Assembly: GCA_033764775.1 (NCBI GenBank)
Contig: JANRIQ010000027.1
Coordinates: 248,001-312,000 of the forward strand
Length of the DNA: 64,000 bases
Source of the DNA: JAWXCE01 sp033764775
Lineage (GTDB): Bacteria > Pseudomonadota > Alphaproteobacteria > Rhizobiales > Rhodomicrobiaceae
Direction of reading: 5' to 3'
This document shows positions 40,143-48,727 of this stretch, one piece after another. The notes beneath the pieces were generated by a model. The model searched no databases. It was given only the letters and a program-made list of their open reading frames with translations, and was not told the DNA's origin. The stretch's first letter is position 1; each line of letters opens with the position of its first letter. The position numbers and the translations under genes were made by a program.

Positions 40143-40878
40143 GCCGCGCCCCGGCGTCTGGCGGACTGTGGCCATCGAGCGCATCGTGGAGGAAACGCCG
40201 CGCGTCCGCAGCCTGTCGCTCGCCGCGCCGGGTTGGCCGGGCCATCTCGCCGGTCAGCATGTGGATGTGCGGCTGACGGCGGAGGACGGATATCAGGCCC
40301 AACGAAGCTATTCGATCGCGTCGGAGCCTTCTGGCGGATTGACGCTGACCATCGAACGCATCGAGGACGGCGAAGTCTCGTCCTACTTGGCAGGCGACGC
40401 GCAGACCGGCGACCGGTTTCAGGTGCGCGGCCCCATCGGCGGGTATTTCGTTTGGCGGCCGTCGCCGCGCCCGCTGTTGCTCGTCGCCGGAGGCTCGGGC
40501 GTCGTCCCGCTGATGTCGATGCTGCGGGCTAGGCGCGCCTACACGAACCCCGGGCGGGCCATGCTCCTTTATTCGTCCCGCAGCTTCGAGGACATCATTT
40601 ACCGAGAGGAGCTTGACGCCATGGCGGGCCAAGGCGACGGGCTGACGGTGCGGCACACGCTCACGCGGCGCCAGCCCGCGGGCTGGAGCGGATACGCGCG
40701 TCGCATTGACCGCGGTATGCTAGCCGACGCGACGCTGAAACCATCCGACAAGCCGGAGACGTTCATCTGCGGGCCGACGCTGCTCGTGGACGCCGCCGCC
40801 CGTTTACTCGTCGAACTCGGCCACGCGGCCGCGGACATCAAAACCGAACGTTTCGGCCCATCGGGAGGACCTGCATGA
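40129..40878 (+). CDS. Ferredoxin-reductase-type FAD/NAD(P) oxidoreductase
   Basis: A 249-residue reductase. The FAD domain has RSYSIASEPSGG (the RxYS motif), followed by GPIGGYFVWR, and the NAD(P) domain has LLVAGGSGVVPLMSMLRA and FICGPTLLVDAAA. It lacks a 2Fe-2S domain. Its ATG at 40129 lies 14 bases inside the preceding gene, and its stop overlaps the DUF6510 gene, which marks a three-gene unit in which it probably supplies or withdraws electrons for the molybdoenzyme. Confidence 0.85.
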   Translation: MTQTEPRPGVWRTVAIERIVEETPRVRSLSLAAPGWPGHLAGQHVDVRLTAEDGYQAQRSYSIASEPSGGLTLTIERIEDGEVSSYLAGDAQTGDRFQVRGPIGGYFVWRPSPRPLLLVAGGSGVVPLMSMLRARRAYTNPGRAMLLYSSRSFEDIIYREELDAMAGQGDGLTVRHTLTRRQPAGWSGYARRIDRGMLADATLKPSDKPETFICGPTLLVDAAARLLVELGHAAADIKTERFGPSGGPA

Positions 40879-41150
40879 GCGCTGCGAATGACCCCATCAT
40901 GCTCGACGGCAACGCGGCGGCCGGCATTCTCGCCCGCATCTTCGCTGAAGAAGCGATGACGGCGCGCGCGGTCTGCGGCGCCTGCGCGATGGAAGGCGCG
41001 ATGGCTGAGGCCAATGTTTACGGCGGACGCATGGCTTACGTGTTGCGGTGCCGGGGATGCAGCCATGTGCTGCTGCGCGCGACGGAAACCCCGGCCGGGT
41101 TGTGGCTGGATATGCAGGGCGTCCGGCGCCTCGTATTCGCCCGGCCGTAA
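40875..41150 (+). CDS. DUF6510 small zinc-ribbon-like protein
   Basis: A 91-residue protein with two CxxC pairs (AVCGACAMEG and LRCRGCSHVL) that would hold a metal in a zinc-ribbon or rubredoxin-like site. It is typically encoded beside sulfite-oxidase-like enzymes and ferredoxin reductases, as here. An electron-carrier or assembly role is possible if the metal is iron. Start ATG overlaps the reductase stop (ATGA). Confidence 0.75.
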   Translation: MSAANDPIMLDGNAAAGILARIFAEEAMTARAVCGACAMEGAMAEANVYGGRMAYVLRCRGCSHVLLRATETPAGLWLDMQGVRRLVFARP

Positions 41151-41232
41151 CCCGTTTTTCCGTGGCCGCGCCGGCGGGGGCTTGACGCGGAAGGGGCGCA
41201 AGTTCCAAATCCGATGTAAAGGAGCGCCGCCC

Positions 41233-41775
41233 ATGCCCCGCATCGACGAGAGCCTGCCGTTTAAGCCCGTGCGCATCGCCGTGCTCACCGTGTCCGACAC
41301 GCGCACGCCGAAAGAGGACAAATCGGGCGCGCTGCTCGTTGAACTGCTCACCGCCGACGGGCATGAGCTTGCCGGCAAAGCCATCGTCAAGGACGACGTG
41401 GCGCAAATTCAGGCCACTTTGCGCGCCTGGATCGCCGATCCGCTTGTGGATTGTGTGATCACCACGGGCGGAACCGGCCTGACAGGCCGCGACGTGACGC
41501 CGGAGGCGGTGCAGCCGCTGTTCGACAAGGAAATCGAAGGCTTCGCCATTCTCTGGCACCTCATGAGCTTCGAAAAGGTCGGCACCTCCACCATCCAGTC
41601 GCGCGCCATCGCCGGCCTCGCTTCCGGAACCTACATTTTCTGCGTGCCCGGTTCGCCCGGCGCCTGTCGCGACGCGTGGAGCGGCATTCTCAAGTTCCAG
41701 CTCGATTTCCGCCATCGCCCTTGCAACATGGTGGAGATCATGCCCCGGCTCATGGAGCACGTCACGAAGTCGTAA
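41233..41775 (+). CDS. moaB: MoaB/MogA-type molybdopterin adenylyltransferase
   Basis: A 180-residue MoaB-fold protein that activates molybdopterin by adenylation. It shows IAVLTVSDTRTPKEDKSG, the VDCVITTGGTGLTGRDVTPE substrate loop and the CVPGSPGACRDAWSGIL helix. The ATG at 41233 follows AAAGGAG. It sits 82 bases after the DUF6510 gene; the cluster links Mo/W cofactor synthesis with the molybdoenzyme upstream and the tungstate transporter at the window start. Confidence 0.9.
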   Translation: MPRIDESLPFKPVRIAVLTVSDTRTPKEDKSGALLVELLTADGHELAGKAIVKDDVAQIQATLRAWIADPLVDCVITTGGTGLTGRDVTPEAVQPLFDKEIEGFAILWHLMSFEKVGTSTIQSRAIAGLASGTYIFCVPGSPGACRDAWSGILKFQLDFRHRPCNMVEIMPRLMEHVTKS

Positions 41776-41839
41776 CTTGATGCCGGGCCGGGCGTTGGTT
41801 ACACCCGACTTAGTTCAAATTTCATGAACGGTTGAGCGC

Positions 41840-42532
41840 ATGATCGACCTCCACACCGCCGCCACGCCGAACGGGCACAAAGCCTCCGTGATGCTGGAGG
41901 AGATCGGCCTTCCTTACGCGGTTCACGCCCACGACCTCTCCAAGATGACCCAGAAAGAAGAGTGGTTTCTGAAGATCAACCCGAATGGGCGCATACCCGC
42001 TATCGTCGACCGCGAGGCGGGCGATTTTGCGGTGTTCGAATCGGGCGCGATCCTCATCTACCTCGCGGAGAAAACCGGCAAGCTCTTGCCTGCGGACGCG
42101 AAGGGCCGCAGCGTCGTCATCCAGTGGCTGATGTTCCAGATGGGCGGCGTCGGGCCGATGATGGGGCAAGCGAACGTGTTTTACCGCTACTGGAAAGAGA
42201 CATATCAGCCCGCCATCGACCGCTATCAGAACGAGACGCGCCGGCTTTTCTCGGTGCTCGATCGACGGCTCGGCGCGGCGGAGTGGCTCGGCGGCCCGGA
42301 CTACTCCATCGCCGACATCGCCAACTGGTGCTGGGTGCGGACGCACAAGTGGTCGGGGGTTGACGATCTCTCCGCCTATCCGCACATGGTGCGCTGGATG
42401 GAGACGATCGCTGCCCGTCCGGCGGCGCAGCGTGGGATCGAGGTTCCGCACCCGATGGACACGCTCCGCCGGGGCGACGGCGAGGGCGCGAAGGAGTTTT
42501 CGGACAAGGTGCGTCCGATGGTTCAGACCTGA
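41840..42532 (+). CDS. Glutathione S-transferase (YfcG/Ure2p-like)
   Basis: A 230-residue GST. The thioredoxin-like N-domain (IDLHTAATPNGHKASVMLEE) continues to the glutathione-binding NPNGRIPAIVD and ESGAILIYLAE motifs, followed by the all-helical C-domain (WLGGPDYSIADIANWCWVR). The Nu/YfcG class acts as disulfide-bond oxidoreductase using glutathione. The Thr-Pro-Asn-Gly segment near residue 9 is the catalytic region. It is probably transcribed with the MBL gene that follows after 28 bases. Confidence 0.85.
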   Translation: MIDLHTAATPNGHKASVMLEEIGLPYAVHAHDLSKMTQKEEWFLKINPNGRIPAIVDREAGDFAVFESGAILIYLAEKTGKLLPADAKGRSVVIQWLMFQMGGVGPMMGQANVFYRYWKETYQPAIDRYQNETRRLFSVLDRRLGAAEWLGGPDYSIADIANWCWVRTHKWSGVDDLSAYPHMVRWMETIAARPAAQRGIEVPHPMDTLRRGDGEGAKEFSDKVRPMVQT

Positions 42533-42560
42533 CATTTCCACAGCTTGGGAGGAGCGGCGA

Positions 42561-43538
42561 ATGGAGCTTGAGCTGAAACTGACGCGGCGCGACGCGTTGT
42601 TGGGCGGAGGGGCGGCGGCTGCGGCCGGGATTGCGGGATTGAGCGTTCCAGCGTGGGCCGCGGCGCCTCTCACCGGCCCTGCGACGCCCGGCTTTTACCG
42701 CGTCAAGCTCGGCGAATTCGAGGTGACGAGCGTGACCGACGGCTTCGTCCAGCTGGACGGCCCGCAGCCGATTTTCGCCGAAGGTCAGCCGGAGGCCGAT
42801 GTCGCCAAGCTGATGGCCGACAACCTGCTGCCCGCCAAGCGCATGGAGATCTCGTTCACACCTGTGATCGTGAACACGGGCAAGCAGCTTATTCTGTTCG
42901 ACACCGGCAATGGCGCCGGGCAGCGCGCCACGGCGGGCAAGCTCGTCCAGAATATGGCGGCTGCCGGCTTCAAGCCGGAGAATGTGGACATCGTCGTGTT
43001 GACCCATTGCCATGGCGACCATATCGGCGGGCTGATGGCGGGCGACAAACCCGTGTTCCCCAACGCGCGTTACGTCATTGGGGAGGCGGAGTACCAATTC
43101 TGGTCGGCGCCGGAGCGGCTTTCGGGCGCGACGGAACAGAACGCCAAGTTGGTTGCGAAGAACGTGACGCCGTTGAAAGACAAGATGACCTTCATCAAGC
43201 CGGGCGGCGAGGTGGCGCCGGGCGTAACCGCAGTGGAGGCGTTCGGCCACACGCCGGGGCATCTGGCCTTCAACATCGAGAGCGGCGGCAAGCGGCTGTT
43301 CGCATGGATGGACAGCGCGCATCATCCGGTGATTTCGCTGCAGCAGCCCGACTGGACTTTGCGGTTCGACATGGACAAGGACAAAGCTGCGGCCGTACGC
43401 AAGCGGATTTACGACATGGCGGCGACCGACAAGACGGCTGTGCACGGCTTCCATATGCCCCTCCACGGCTTTGGTTTCGTTGAAAAAACCGCGGCGGCGT
43501 ATCGCTGGGTTCCGGCGACGTATCAGCTCACTCTCTAA
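42561..43538 (+). CDS. Tat-exported MBL-fold hydrolase
   Basis: A 325-residue MBL-fold protein with a twin-arginine leader (KLTRRDALLGGGAAAAAGIAG). The zinc motif is LTHCHGDHIGGLMAG; further ligands appear in VEAFGHTPGHLAF, FAWMDSAHHPV and HGFHMPLHGFG. It resembles quorum-quenching and aryl-hydrolase-like exported MBL enzymes; substrate unknown. GGGAGGAG lies about nine bases upstream of the ATG at 42561. A second MBL protein in this window (34.8 kb) is Sec-exported and not closely similar. Confidence 0.85.
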   Translation: MELELKLTRRDALLGGGAAAAAGIAGLSVPAWAAAPLTGPATPGFYRVKLGEFEVTSVTDGFVQLDGPQPIFAEGQPEADVAKLMADNLLPAKRMEISFTPVIVNTGKQLILFDTGNGAGQRATAGKLVQNMAAAGFKPENVDIVVLTHCHGDHIGGLMAGDKPVFPNARYVIGEAEYQFWSAPERLSGATEQNAKLVAKNVTPLKDKMTFIKPGGEVAPGVTAVEAFGHTPGHLAFNIESGGKRLFAWMDSAHHPVISLQQPDWTLRFDMDKDKAAAVRKRIYDMAATDKTAVHGFHMPLHGFGFVEKTAAAYRWVPATYQLTL

Positions 43539-44266
43539 GCGGCGTCCTCCACTCGGGGCGCCGCCCCAGCGCGCGCGGGTCGGCCTTCATAAACGGCCGC
43601 AATGGCGTCGGGGGGGCGACCCGCAAAATACATACTGAGGCACTTTAGGTTGCGGACGACGCGCTTGGCATAACCGTCGCGTCGATAACGAACCGCGCCG
43701 GTCAGCACACGTGACTTGAGCATGACCATGCGGCGTCGCCCGAGCCTGCGCACAATATCCACGTCCTCCATGATGGGTGTGGGCGCAAACCCGCCGATCT
43801 CGTCGTAAAGCGCGCGCGAGATGAGCAGGCCTTGGTCGCCATAAGGCATCTTCAGCACGGCGCAGCGCAGTCTGACCATGGCCTCCAACACGCGGGGCGC
43901 GACGCCGTCGTCGTCGAGCGCGAAACGAAACGCCGCCGCGCGATCTCCGCCCGCCTCGCAGGCGCGGATGTGGGCGATGGCGTCAGCCTCCCATCCCGCC
44001 TGCAACCGCGAATCGGCGTGAAGAAACAACAGCCACCGGCCGCGCGCCGCCTCCGCGCCGGCCCTCAGCACCGCGCCGCGTCCCCCGCTGCGCCGCACGA
44101 TCTTGGCCCCAGCGTCCTCGGCGATGGCGAGCGTGCCGTCGGACGAGCCGCCGTCGGCGACGATCAGCTCGATCACCAACCCATCAAGGGCCGCCGGGAC
44201 AAGACATGCCAAAGTCTTGCCCAACGAGGCCTGCGCGTTCAACGTCGGCGCGACAACTGAGATCAT
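43535..44266 (-). CDS. GT2 glycosyltransferase (TIGR04283 type)
   Basis: A 243-residue glycosyltransferase with the nucleotide-binding start (ISVVAPTLNAQASLGKTLAC), LIVADGGSSDGTLAIAEDAG, the DxD-type LLFLHADSRL and a late FAPTPIMEDVDIVRRLGRRR. It resembles the family often found with DUF547 and other glycosyltransferases, like those at 4.5-7.5 kb, though here it stands alone and divergent from the radical SAM gene. Its last bases overlap the convergent MBL gene by four. Confidence 0.85.
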   Translation of the reverse strand: MISVVAPTLNAQASLGKTLACLVPAALDGLVIELIVADGGSSDGTLAIAEDAGAKIVRRSGGRGAVLRAGAEAARGRWLLFLHADSRLQAGWEADAIAHIRACEAGGDRAAAFRFALDDDGVAPRVLEAMVRLRCAVLKMPYGDQGLLISRALYDEIGGFAPTPIMEDVDIVRRLGRRRMVMLKSRVLTGAVRYRRDGYAKRVVRNLKCLSMYFAGRPPDAIAAVYEGRPARAGAAPRVEDAA

Positions 44267-44321
44267 GGAGCGTTCGTAGCCTAATAAGAAACGGTCTGCA
44301 AGCTTGTTTTGTACTTTTTTT

Positions 44322-44336
44322 GTTCTGTTATTGTTC
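44322..44336 (+). promoter_or_regulatory. Alphaproteobacterial LexA (SOS) box GTTC-N7-GTTC
   Basis: GTTC (44322-44325), seven bases, then GTTC (44333-44336) matches the alphaproteobacterial LexA consensus exactly. It lies 25 bases before the radical SAM ATG in the only intergenic gap here, so position and spacing both fit repression of the downstream gene. Confidence 0.6.
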
Positions 44337-44360
44337 GATGAGCCGTGCTAGAGTCCTGCC

Positions 44361-45482
44361 ATGACCGCAGCGCCAAAACAACCGAAGGCGGCCACGTCCG
44401 ACCTCTCTGCGCCGCCGATGCAAGCCGCGCGACGGCGGGGACGGGGCGCCGGGTCGAACGCGTCGAGCAGATTTGACGGCGAGCGGCGGGCGCTTTTCGA
44501 CGACGGTTGGGAGACTTTGGGCGATTTCGAGCGCCTCGTCACCGATGTTCGCGTCGAGAACGCCCGGCGCATCATCACGACCAACGATTCGCCCGATATT
44601 TCCTTCGACCAATCCGTCAACGCCTATCGCGGCTGCGAAAATGGGTGCATTTACTGCTATGCTCGCCCCAGCCATAGCTATCTCGGATACTCGGCCGGCC
44701 TTGATTTCGAAACGAAGCTCGTCGCAAAAATGAACGCGCCGGAGCTGTTCGAGCGGGAGATCAGTCGGCGGGGCTATGTGGTCAAGCCTATAATGCTCGG
44801 GTCGAACACGGATCCGTATCAGCCTATCGAACGGGAGCGCCTGCTCACCCGCCGACTTCTGGAGATTTGCGAGCGCTTCAATCATCCGGTCGGCGTCGTC
44901 ACAAAATCGGCGCTGATCCTGCGCGATCTGGATGTGCTGGAAAAGCTCGCCGCGCGCGGGCTTGTCAAGGTCGCCGTCTCGGTCACGACGCTCGACCACC
45001 GTCTGGCGCGGCGGATGGAGCCGCGGGCGTCGACGCCCATGAAGCGCCTGGAGGCGTTGAAGGCGCTGTCCGCGGCGGGCGCGCCGACGGTCATCATGAC
45101 GGCGCCCGTCATCCCTGCCCTCAACGACCATGAGATCGAGGCCCTTCTCGAGGCGGGGGCTGCGTCTGGCGCATGCGAGGCGGGGTATGTTCTGTTGCGA
45201 CTGCCGCTTGAAATCAGCGCCCTGTTTCAGGAATGGCTCGCCGAGAACGCGCCAGACAAGGCCAAGCGGGTGATGTCGCTGGTGCGCGCCACGCGCGGCG
45301 GCAAGGACTATTCGGCTGCGTTCGGAGAACGGCAGACCGGCGTCGGACCCTACGCGGCGCAGATCGCGCAACGCTATGAGATCGCGTTGAAACGGTTTGG
45401 GCTGTCGCGTAAGCGCCTGGCTTTGCGCTGCGACATTTTCCGGCCGCCTCACTCGCGGGAGGGTCAGATGTCCTTGCTATGA
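44361..45482 (+). CDS. PA0069-family (SplB-like) radical SAM protein
   Basis: A 373-residue radical SAM protein related to spore photoproduct lyase. It has the CxxxCxxC cluster site in YRGCENGCIYCYARPSHSYL, VKPIMLGSNTDPYQPIERER, VVTKSALILRDLDVLE and SVTTLDHRLARRMEPRA. The N-terminus is basic and probably disordered. A DNA-repair role is suggested by the family name only, but a LexA-type box immediately upstream supports damage control. It is translationally coupled to a 42-residue frame and then rnhB. Confidence 0.85.
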   Translation: MTAAPKQPKAATSDLSAPPMQAARRRGRGAGSNASSRFDGERRALFDDGWETLGDFERLVTDVRVENARRIITTNDSPDISFDQSVNAYRGCENGCIYCYARPSHSYLGYSAGLDFETKLVAKMNAPELFEREISRRGYVVKPIMLGSNTDPYQPIERERLLTRRLLEICERFNHPVGVVTKSALILRDLDVLEKLAARGLVKVAVSVTTLDHRLARRMEPRASTPMKRLEALKALSAAGAPTVIMTAPVIPALNDHEIEALLEAGAASGACEAGYVLLRLPLEISALFQEWLAENAPDKAKRVMSLVRATRGGKDYSAAFGERQTGVGPYAAQIAQRYEIALKRFGLSRKRLALRCDIFRPPHSREGQMSLL

Positions 45483-45607
45483 TGGTGGAGAAAACGCGTC
45501 TCAAGCTTGCGCGCCGCGCCCTCGGCGTGAAACCCTGGCGGCATGACGCGGATAGGATCAAGGCCGCCATGCTTCACGCGGGAGCGCGCTCTCATGGGCT
45601 GCGCTGA
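45479..45607 (+). CDS. Small basic ORF coupled between the radical SAM gene and rnhB
   Basis: A 42-codon frame (starts MMVEKTRLKLARRALGVKPW) begins with ATGA overlapping the radical SAM stop and ends 14 bases inside rnhB. The double overlap is typical of real or coupling ORFs and would carry ribosomes to rnhB. The peptide is rich in Arg/Lys (10 of 42). No family is recognised; it may serve only as a translational link. Confidence 0.4.
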   Translation: MMVEKTRLKLARRALGVKPWRHDADRIKAAMLHAGARSHGLR

Positions 45608-46178
45608 GGGCCCTGTCGCGGGGGTCGACGAGGCGGGGCGCGGCCCGCTTGCCGGCCCTGTTGTGGCGGCCGCCGTCGTGCTCGACCCGGCGCGCATTCC
45701 GGACGGCATCGACGACTCCAAGGCGCTGACGGCGGCCGAACGCGAACGTCTGGCGAACCTCATCCGCGCCACGTCGTCGGTCGGAATCAGCGTCGTCCCG
45801 GTCGAGACGATCGACGCAATCAACATCCTGCGGGCCTCTCTCCTGGCGATGCGGCAGGCTGTGGCGGCGCTCGCCCAGGCGCCGGCCGCCGCGCTCGTCG
45901 ATGGTCGCGAACGGCCCGATCTCGCCTGCCGCGTCGAAACCGTGATCGGCGGCGATGCGCTCTGCCTCTCCATCGCCGCGGCCTCCATCATCGCCAAGGT
46001 CACGCGCGACCGGCTCATGATGGAGCTGGCCGTGCGCCATCCGGGCTACGGCTGGGAGACGAATATGGGCTATGCGACGCCCGGCCACCGCGCCGCGCTC
46101 GCCCGCCTTGGCGTCACGCCGCAACATCGACGAAGCTTTGCGCCGGCCAGGGCCATGGCGGGCTTGGGCGGGACTTAA
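45594..46178 (+). CDS. rnhB: Ribonuclease HII
   Basis: A 194-residue RNase HII that removes ribonucleotides from DNA. The catalytic acidic residues lie in VAGVDEAGRGPLAGPVVAAA (Asp-Glu pair), ALVDGRERPDL and LSIAAASIIAKVTRDRLM, with Tyr and Gly segments in GYGWETNMGYATPGH. The ATG at 45594 has GGGAG upstream; an in-frame ATG at 45543 would add 17 residues not typical for the family. It lies in a cluster with a LexA-box-controlled radical SAM gene, so RNase HII may be partly SOS-linked. Confidence 0.92.
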   Translation: MGCAEGPVAGVDEAGRGPLAGPVVAAAVVLDPARIPDGIDDSKALTAAERERLANLIRATSSVGISVVPVETIDAINILRASLLAMRQAVAALAQAPAAALVDGRERPDLACRVETVIGGDALCLSIAAASIIAKVTRDRLMMELAVRHPGYGWETNMGYATPGHRAALARLGVTPQHRRSFAPARAMAGLGGT

Positions 46179-46313
46179 GCGTGTGTTATGCCTTGTAAAG
46201 CGCGGCGCTCGCATCAAACGCCACGCCCACGCGGCGATCGCTCACACCGGCGCGGCGCGACCCAGGCGATGCGGCGGGCCCTAGGCGGCTTCAGATAAAA
46301 AGGGCGAAAGCAG

Positions 46314-46499
46314 ATGAAACTCAGCGCACCGTCATTCGGCATCTATCTTGTTTCCGTCATTCTGGTGGCGCTCGTCGTTCTTTCACGCCATTTCGGCGTC
46401 GAGGTGCCGATTCTGACCAAGATCGTGCGGCCTCACCCTTATGAGGTGACGCTCGTCGCATGGGCGCTTCTGTTCATCGGCGCGTCGTTCAACGTTTAG
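46314..46499 (+). CDS. Small two-span membrane protein
   Basis: A 61-residue protein with two hydrophobic segments (FGIYLVSVILVALVVLS and VTLVAWALLFIGASFNV) and a short polar loop (RPHPYE) between them. It has an AAAAAGGGCGAAAGC leader with a usable ribosome site and normal codon bias. Short two-helix proteins of this kind are conserved in alphaproteobacteria without known function. Confidence 0.6.
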   Translation: MKLSAPSFGIYLVSVILVALVVLSRHFGVEVPILTKIVRPHPYEVTLVAWALLFIGASFNV

Positions 46500-46545
46500 C
46501 GTCGTCCGTCCGAGGATTGGCGCCGATACGGAGCATGTCAGCCTG

Positions 46546-48321
46546 ATGCGCCGAACCGTTCAGCACATCGCGGCGATTTTGACCGCCGTCGCCGCCGCCG
46601 GCCCGCCGCCCGTTGTCGCGCAAACCGCCGTCACCATCGACGAGTGCAAACTGCTCAAGGAGACGGACGTTCGCGAAAAAATCCGCGAGCTGACGGACGC
46701 CGCCCTCGACGCCGAACTCAAAGGCCTCAATTACCGCGCTCTCGTCAACGAACGCTGGCCGGCCGCGCGGATGGACGAGCGCATCGACAAGGCGGTGGAC
46801 GACGCCATCGCGCAGCTCCGATCAGACACGACGTGGCTCGACCGCGCCTACTCGAACGTCTCGCGCCAAACGGCCGAGCGCTACGCCACCGCCGTCGCCG
46901 AGCGCGCCTACTCCAGCCCGGACTTCAAGGACGCGCTGGCCGAAATCGCCGACGCCGTCGGCAAGGCCATCGGCGACCGGGTCGAGCGCTCCGCCGAGCA
47001 GGTCTCCGGCCCGGTCATCGCCTGCGTTCAAAGCACGCTGCAGAACCGCTACGGCGACGCCCTCGCCCAGGTTTTCGCCCGCGAGACGAAGGACACCATC
47101 CGCGTCTCGCCCTCGGCCTCCAGCGCCAAAATCGACGTGGGCGATTTAGCCTTGCAGGGCGGCGCGACGATCTCGGGCATCATCCTCGTGGTCACGCGCC
47201 AGGTGATCGCGCGCATGGTCGCCGGCATTGGCGCGCGCATCGCCGGCGCCATCGCCACGCGCATCGTCTCGACCTTCGCCGGGCTGGTCGGCGTCGCGCT
47301 CATCGCCTCGGACATCTACAACGCGGGCGAGGGCGTCTTTCCGCTCATCGCCGAGCGGATGAAAGCGGCGGACTCGAAAGACCTGATCAAGTCCGAGATC
47401 GTGCGCGCGCTGGAAACCGAGGTCGGCGAGCAGCTCCAGCCCATCGGGCGCGAGACGGCGGAGCGCATCCACGCGCTATGGCTCGACTTCCGGCAGAAAT
47501 ACGACAAGCTGCTCGCGCTCGCAGACCAGTACCCGGCTTTCGCCACCTTCCTGCGCGACCGCAAGATCGACCAACTCGGACGGCTGGGGCGCATCGTAGC
47601 GGTGATCTTGGCGCAGCAGGGCGAAAAAGGCGTTGAATGGCGCGTCGCCGACGGTTCGCTCGCGCTGGCCGTGTTGGAGCTGGACGATCCGGGGGTGGCG
47701 ATTGCGGAGGATGCGAAATCCGTCGATCAGGCTCTGAAGTGGGCCAAGCTGTCGCGCGGCGATCTGGAGGCGGTCGCGCGCTACGAGCTGCATCGCGTGC
47801 TCAAGCCGGACGCCATCAACGCCGACGAACTGAAGCGGCTGATATCGCTCAACGACAAAACCGCCGTCGGCCGCATCGCGCGGCTGGACGCCTCCGCCCG
47901 ATCGCTGCTGCTCGGCCTGCCGGAGGCGCAGCTCCGCTCCGTGGCGCGCATGCTGACCGAAGCCGAACTGACGGCGTTTTCCGATTATCAGCGGCGGCTC
48001 TCGCCCGAGGCGGCCCGCGTCGTCGCAAAAGAGCTGGGCGCGGATCCGGCCGTGATGCGCCGCCTGTCGGGCGACTTGCTGCGCGCCGGCGTCATCGCCA
48101 GCCGTGACCAGCTCGCCGCGCTCGATATGGCGCTTCGTCCGCCGCCGCCCATCCCCGACCTCATGCGCGTGCTGAACGATTTCGACATGGTCACGGCGGG
48201 CCGAGTCGATTTCCGCGTGTTCTGGGACAGGCACACCGTCGTTGTGATTGTCTTCGCCGTCATGGGGCTGATCCTGCTGCTGTGGCTGCGGCGGCTTGCG
48301 TTCGGCCGCGGCAAAACTTGA
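46546..48321 (+). CDS. Large exported/membrane hypothetical protein
   Basis: A 591-residue protein of no recognised family. An N-terminal signal (about residues 1-26, ending PPPVVAQT) precedes a helical region, a Gly/Ala/Ile-rich membrane-like stretch (about 218-265; GGATISGIILVVTRQVIARM), a long helical domain with repeated leucine-rich segments, and a C-terminal hydrophobic anchor (VVVIVFAVMGLILLLWL, about 565-585). An all-helical scaffold tethered to the inner membrane is suggested. It is followed after 15 bases by a YbjQ-family gene. Confidence 0.6.
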   Translation: MRRTVQHIAAILTAVAAAGPPPVVAQTAVTIDECKLLKETDVREKIRELTDAALDAELKGLNYRALVNERWPAARMDERIDKAVDDAIAQLRSDTTWLDRAYSNVSRQTAERYATAVAERAYSSPDFKDALAEIADAVGKAIGDRVERSAEQVSGPVIACVQSTLQNRYGDALAQVFARETKDTIRVSPSASSAKIDVGDLALQGGATISGIILVVTRQVIARMVAGIGARIAGAIATRIVSTFAGLVGVALIASDIYNAGEGVFPLIAERMKAADSKDLIKSEIVRALETEVGEQLQPIGRETAERIHALWLDFRQKYDKLLALADQYPAFATFLRDRKIDQLGRLGRIVAVILAQQGEKGVEWRVADGSLALAVLELDDPGVAIAEDAKSVDQALKWAKLSRGDLEAVARYELHRVLKPDAINADELKRLISLNDKTAVGRIARLDASARSLLLGLPEAQLRSVARMLTEAELTAFSDYQRRLSPEAARVVAKELGADPAVMRRLSGDLLRAGVIASRDQLAALDMALRPPPPIPDLMRVLNDFDMVTAGRVDFRVFWDRHTVVVIVFAVMGLILLLWLRRLAFGRGKT

Positions 48322-48336
48322 GGCCTGGAGGCGCGC

Positions 48337-48669
48337 TTGCTCTACACCGTCGATCAACTCTCCGGCCGGCCGATCCGAGAAGGCGAACTCCTCACCGCCT
48401 CGGCCGTCGGCGCCAGCAATATCGTGCGCGACGTGCGCGAAATCCTGACGAACACCTTCGGCGGCCGGATGCGGCGTTACGAAAGCCTGGTCGAGAACAG
48501 CGCCGACGCGGCGCTCGCGGCGCTCGCCGCCAAAGCGAAGGCTAAAGGCTATGACGGCGTGGTCGCCGTGCGCCTCGCCTCCCCTTCGATCGTCGACGGC
48601 AGCGCCGCGGTGCTCGCCTACGGCACAGCCTTTCATTTCGTCTCCGAAAAAAGCGCGCCCGGCGGTTGA
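48337..48669 (+). CDS. YbjQ/UPF0145-family protein
   Basis: A 110-residue protein of the YbjQ (heavy-metal-binding-like) family, with the typical ASAVGASNIVRDVREILTNT and AKGYDGVVAVRLASPS segments; homologues assemble as pentamers of unknown function. The start is TTG at 48337 with a near-ideal GGAGG six bases upstream. It is likely cotranscribed with the large membrane protein before it. Confidence 0.72.
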   Translation: MLYTVDQLSGRPIREGELLTASAVGASNIVRDVREILTNTFGGRMRRYESLVENSADAALAALAAKAKAKGYDGVVAVRLASPSIVDGSAAVLAYGTAFHFVSEKSAPGG

Positions 48670-48727
48670 CACCCGGCGTCAAACCGTGCGGGTTACGAGC
48701 CATCAAACGCAACAACCGGGGTGAACC

